A model generated the notes under the pieces. That model saw nothing but the letters and a program-made list of their open reading frames with translations, did no database searches and was not told the origin of the DNA. Positions 60,912-64,000 of a DNA stretch of 64,000 nt are shown here, one piece after another; position 1 is the first letter of the stretch, and each line of letters starts with the position of its first letter. Both the position numbers and the translations under genes were made by a program. Origin of the DNA: Planotetraspora silvatica (lineage in GTDB: Bacteria > Actinomycetota > Actinomycetes > Streptosporangiales > Streptosporangiaceae); NCBI RefSeq assembly GCF_016863315.1, contig NZ_BOOQ01000030.1:1-64000 (forward strand), in the 5' to 3' direction.

Positions 60912-63900
60912 ATGTCAGATCAGTCGCCTTCCCCCTCCCGACGATCGGTTCTCACCACGGGCGCCGCCCTCCTGGCCGGTTTCGGCGTCGGCGCCGCGCT
61001 CCCCGCGCGGAGCGCCGCCGCCGCGTCGCAAACGGCGGAGGCCGCGTCGGGGGACCTCGCCGTCTACCGGCCCGTCGCCGTGTCGTCCACCGACTACGCC
61101 CCCACCCCGGCCGAGTTCGCGGTGGACGGGCTCACCTCCACCGGCGTGCGGGGCAGCGGATGGCGGGCCGCCGACGGCGACCCGCAGTGGATCTCCGTTG
61201 ATCTGCAGGCGGACTGCCGGGTCGAGTCCCTCCGCCTGACCTTCGAGGCCACGGCGGACGATCCGGTCTTCGTGCCCTCCAGTGGCGGCAACCCGCGCGA
61301 CAGCACGACCGGCCAGGAGATCCTGTCCAGCTGCGCGGTGGACTTCACGGTCGAGACGTCGCGGGACGACCGGTCGTGGACCACCGTCCACCGCGCCACC
61401 TCCGGGACCGGCGGCGTCGTGGAGATCGGCCTGGCCACCCCGGTCGTCGCGCGCTGGGTGCGGATGACCGTCAGCAGGCGCTCCACCGCCAACCCCCTCG
61501 GGCTGAACGGCTTCGAGGTGTACGGCAAGCCCCTCACACCCCGGCCTTCTGCCACCGGCTGGACCGACTGGGGGACCCACCATCACAAGGCGCCCGCGCT
61601 GCGGGTCGCGGCCGACGGCACGGTGCCGCTGGAGTCGGGCTGGACGCTGACCATGGACGAGCGGGCCGGCGGCCAGGGCGCCGACCTGTCCCGTCCGGGC
61701 GTGGACACCCGCCGCTGGTTGCCGGCGACCGTCCCCGGCACCGTTCTGGCCTCGCTCGTGGAGCAGGGCCACCTGCCCGACCCGGTGTCCGGGTTCAACA
61801 ACCTCCATGTCCCCGAGGCCCTGTCCCGGCACTCGTGGTGGTACCGGCGTGACTTCCGCCTGCCCCACGGCCTGCGCACGGGCCCCGGCCGCCACGTCTG
61901 GCTGGAGTTCGACGGCATCAACCACACGGCCGACATCTGGCTGAACGGCCGGCAGATCGGGACGATGACCTATCCCTTCGCCCGGTCCGCGCACGACGTC
62001 ACGGAACTGCTGGCCGCCGACGGCGAGCAGGCCCTGGCCGTGAAGATCACCCCGATGCCCTTCCCCGGCAGCCCCGCCGACAAGGGACCGGCCGGCCTGT
62101 CGTGGGTGGACGCCGGCGCCACGATGATGAACCGCAACTCGCCGACCTACCTGGCCTCCTCCGGCTGGGACTGGATGCCGGCGGTGCGCGACCGCGCCGC
62201 GGGCATCTGGAACCACGTACGGCTCCGCTCGACCGGCCACGCGGTCATCGGCGACCCCCGCGTGGACACCAGGCTCCCCGGCCTGCCGGACACCGGCACC
62301 GCCGAGGTGACGATCGTCGTCCCGGTGCGCAACGCCGACACGTCGGACAGGCGGGTGACGGTGTCCGCCTCGTTCGACGATGTCCACGTCTCCCAGACGG
62401 TCACCGTTCCCGCAGGTCAGACAGTCGACGTCACCTTCACCCCCGACGCGTACGGCCGGCTGCGCCTGCGCGACCCCGAGCTGTGGTGGCCCAACGGATA
62501 CGGCGAGCCCGCCCTGCACGACCTGACCCTCGTCGCCTCGGCCGACGGCGTGGAGAGCGACCGGCGCACCACCCGGTTCGGCATCCGCCAGTTCGGCTAC
62601 GAGTACGAGGTGCCGCTGTCCTTCGGCGGCGAAGGCGGCGACGCGTACACCCAGTCGGTGGACCTGGGGCCGCAGGAGGCGCGGCACGTGCGGGTCAGGT
62701 GCCTGACCCGGGCCACGAACTGGGGGAGTTCCCTGTGGAGCCTGTCGATCTTCGAGGGCGCCGTGCCGAGCACCGACCTGGCCTTACACAAGACGGCCAC
62801 CGCCTCCACCGTGGACGAGACGTCTCACCAGCCCGGTAACGCCACCGACGGAGACCCGGACACGCGCTGGTCGTCGGCGTTCGAGGACGACCAGTGGATC
62901 AGCGTCGACCTCGGGTCCGTCGTCGCCTTCGACCGGATCGACCTGTCCTGGGAGCAGGCCTACGCCAAGACGTACGTCATCCAGGTCTCCCGGGACGGCG
63001 ACACGTGGACCGACGCGAAGTCGGTGGACAACGGCGCCGTGCCGCTGCCGTTCAACCGGGCCTCGGCGAGCCTGCAGACCGTGGACTTCCCCGCCCGTAC
63101 GGCACGGCACATCAGGATCAGATGCCTGACCCGGGCCAGCAGTTGGGGGTCGTCGATGTGGAGCCTGTCGGTCATCGACAGCGCCGTGCCGGGCACCGAC
63201 CTGGCCCTGCACAAGACGGCCACCGCCTCGACAGTGGACGAGTCGTGGAACCAGCCCGGCAACGTCACCGACGGCGACCCGAACACGCGGTGGTCGTCGG
63301 CGTTCGAGGACGACCAGTGGGTCGGCGTCGACCTCGGCTCGGCCGTGACCTTCGACCGGGTCGTCATCGTGTGGGAGCAGGCCTACGCGAAGACGTACGT
63401 CATCCAGGTGTCCGACGACGGCGAGACCTGGACTGACGTGAAATCCGTCGACAACATCACGGTCCCGTTGAAGATCAGCGTCAATGGTGTCCGGGTGTTC
63501 TGCCGGGGCGGCAACTGGGGCTGGGACGAACTGCTGCGCCGCATGCCCCCCGAGCGCATGGACGCCGCCGTGCGGATGCACCGCGACATGAACTTCACCA
63601 TGATCCGCAACTGGGTGGGCAGCAGCAACCGGGAGGAGTTCTACGCCTCTTGCGACGAGCACGGCCTGCTCGTGTGGAACGACTTCCCCAACGCGTGGGC
63701 CATGGACCCGCCGGACCACCAGGCGTTCCTCGACCTGGCGCGCGACACCGTGCGCCGCTACCGCATCCATCCCAGCGTCGTCGTGTGGTGCGGGGCCAAC
63801 GAGGGCAATCCGCCCGCGCCGATCGACAAGGGCATGCGCGAGGCGGTCCAGGCGGAGGCGCCCGCCGTGCTGTACCAGAACAACTCGGCCGGGGGCATCG

Positions 63901-64000
63901 TCAGCGGCGGCGGCCCGTACGGCTGGATCGAGCCGGACCGCTACCACTCGCCGTCCACGTACGGCGGCGTCTTCGGCTTCCACACCGAGATCGGCATGCC
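60912..64000 (+). CDS. Tat-exported GH2-family exo-glycosidase with discoidin/CBM32 domains (3' end cut)
   Basis: The frame is open from the ATG at 60912 to the window end (1029 codons seen). A twin-arginine signal (SRRSVLTTGAALLAG) is followed by a discoidin/CBM32 domain (about 45-205), the GH2 sugar-binding domain with FDGINHTADIWLNGRQIG, and an Ig-like domain ending RFGIRQFGYE. Discoidin sequence of about 280 residues, containing a 141-residue repeat, is then inserted before ISVNGVRVFCRGGNWGWDELLRRMP. The acid/base Glu964 (VVWCGANEG) and probable nucleophile Glu1026 (FHTEIGM) are present. It fits beta-mannosidase or exo-beta-glucosaminidase relatives. A TTA codon occurs at 62784. Confidence 0.88.
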   Translation, partial: MSDQSPSPSRRSVLTTGAALLAGFGVGAALPARSAAAASQTAEAASGDLAVYRPVAVSSTDYAPTPAEFAVDGLTSTGVRGSGWRAADGDPQWISVDLQADCRVESLRLTFEATADDPVFVPSSGGNPRDSTTGQEILSSCAVDFTVETSRDDRSWTTVHRATSGTGGVVEIGLATPVVARWVRMTVSRRSTANPLGLNGFEVYGKPLTPRPSATGWTDWGTHHHKAPALRVAADGTVPLESGWTLTMDERAGGQGADLSRPGVDTRRWLPATVPGTVLASLVEQGHLPDPVSGFNNLHVPEALSRHSWWYRRDFRLPHGLRTGPGRHVWLEFDGINHTADIWLNGRQIGTMTYPFARSAHDVTELLAADGEQALAVKITPMPFPGSPADKGPAGLSWVDAGATMMNRNSPTYLASSGWDWMPAVRDRAAGIWNHVRLRSTGHAVIGDPRVDTRLPGLPDTGTAEVTIVVPVRNADTSDRRVTVSASFDDVHVSQTVTVPAGQTVDVTFTPDAYGRLRLRDPELWWPNGYGEPALHDLTLVASADGVESDRRTTRFGIRQFGYEYEVPLSFGGEGGDAYTQSVDLGPQEARHVRVRCLTRATNWGSSLWSLSIFEGAVPSTDLALHKTATASTVDETSHQPGNATDGDPDTRWSSAFEDDQWISVDLGSVVAFDRIDLSWEQAYAKTYVIQVSRDGDTWTDAKSVDNGAVPLPFNRASASLQTVDFPARTARHIRIRCLTRASSWGSSMWSLSVIDSAVPGTDLALHKTATASTVDESWNQPGNVTDGDPNTRWSSAFEDDQWVGVDLGSAVTFDRVVIVWEQAYAKTYVIQVSDDGETWTDVKSVDNITVPLKISVNGVRVFCRGGNWGWDELLRRMPPERMDAAVRMHRDMNFTMIRNWVGSSNREEFYASCDEHGLLVWNDFPNAWAMDPPDHQAFLDLARDTVRRYRIHPSVVVWCGANEGNPPAPIDKGMREAVQAEAPAVLYQNNSAGGIVSGGGPYGWIEPDRYHSPSTYGGVFGFHTEIGM
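62680..63455 (+). repeat. 423-bp tandem duplication inside the GH2 gene
   Basis: The segment from about 62680 to 63030 recurs from about 63103 to 63455 at an offset of 423 bp (141 codons). It encodes RCLTRA(T/S)xWGSSxWSLS, then LALHKTATASTVDE, TRWSSAFEDDQW and EQAYAKTYVIQVS in each copy. The first copy has a TTA Leu codon where the second has CTG. Confidence 0.85.

Noticed and set aside
60915-62687. 590-codon minus-strand frame opposite the GH2 gene
   Set aside because: It is an antisense shadow with low-complexity Gly/Val/Arg/His composition. The plus frame has a Tat signal, GH2 motifs and catalytic residues.

Overview
The window comes from a high-GC actinomycete, most likely a filamentous, secondary-metabolite type such as a Streptosporangiales or Streptomyces relative. 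Supporting signs are the strong G/C third-position bias, frequent GTG/TTG starts, CsbD, STAS anti-sigma antagonists, an AfsR-type regulator, ECF41 sigma, a transmembrane Ser/Thr kinase, many MarR/TetR/PadR/MocR/XRE regulators, Tat-exported enzymes, and scarce TTA codons including one in the AfsR-like gene. I see no rRNA, tRNA, insertion sequence, integrase or CRISPR array. This is a chromosomal accessory or arm-like region. Genus is not resolved.

Layout. 0-10 kb is stress and signalling: CsbD, a 41-aa peptide, a cupin, a SnoaL protein, a kinase with a degenerate second kinase-like domain, a histidine kinase without a partner, two STAS proteins (one lacking the phosphorylatable Ser), a GPGG-motif small membrane protein, a low-affinity iron permease-like protein and a stand-alone phage prohead-like protein. 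10.5-12.6 kb is a MerR regulator divergent from two membrane proteins. 12.6-15.2 kb is a DrrA/DrrB-like ABC exporter divergent from a 945-aa AfsR-like regulator. Next come a 47-aa secreted peptide with two DPSQW repeats behind a leader that can bury its Shine-Dalgarno, an FAD enzyme, and a MATE exporter under an obvious PadR operator. 22.2-25.0 kb is a kynurenine operon whose kynureninase is broken. 25-29 kb holds an SDR, a dienelactone-hydrolase-like protein and an XRE regulator. 28-33.7 kb is a cell-wall group: branched-chain aminotransferase, MurC and a serine hydrolase in one operon, with MurD divergent and an 11-bp tandem repeat in the promoter region.

33.8-39.5 kb holds ECF41, MarR, TetR, an SDR, a broken MFS exporter and an M20 peptidase. 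39.6-53.4 kb is a mixed set: SPFH, arginase-like, secreted HNH nuclease, DUF1445, MocR with a cysteine-dioxygenase-like protein, a UvrA paralogue with a VOC protein, a Tat-exported His-rich phospholipase C, LysR, and a soluble histidine kinase. 53.5-64 kb is a glycan-use operon: operator/promoter, short ORF, two CUT1 permeases, solute-binding lipoprotein, GH110-like beta-helix enzyme, acetamidase/formamidase and a Tat-exported GH2 enzyme with inserted, duplicated discoidin domains, cut by the window end.

The points most worth a second look are the DPSQW peptide and its leader, the glycan locus coupling a GH110-like enzyme to an amidase, the two genes broken by similar internal deletions, the accessory Mur-ligase group, and several clean operator-like inverted repeats.
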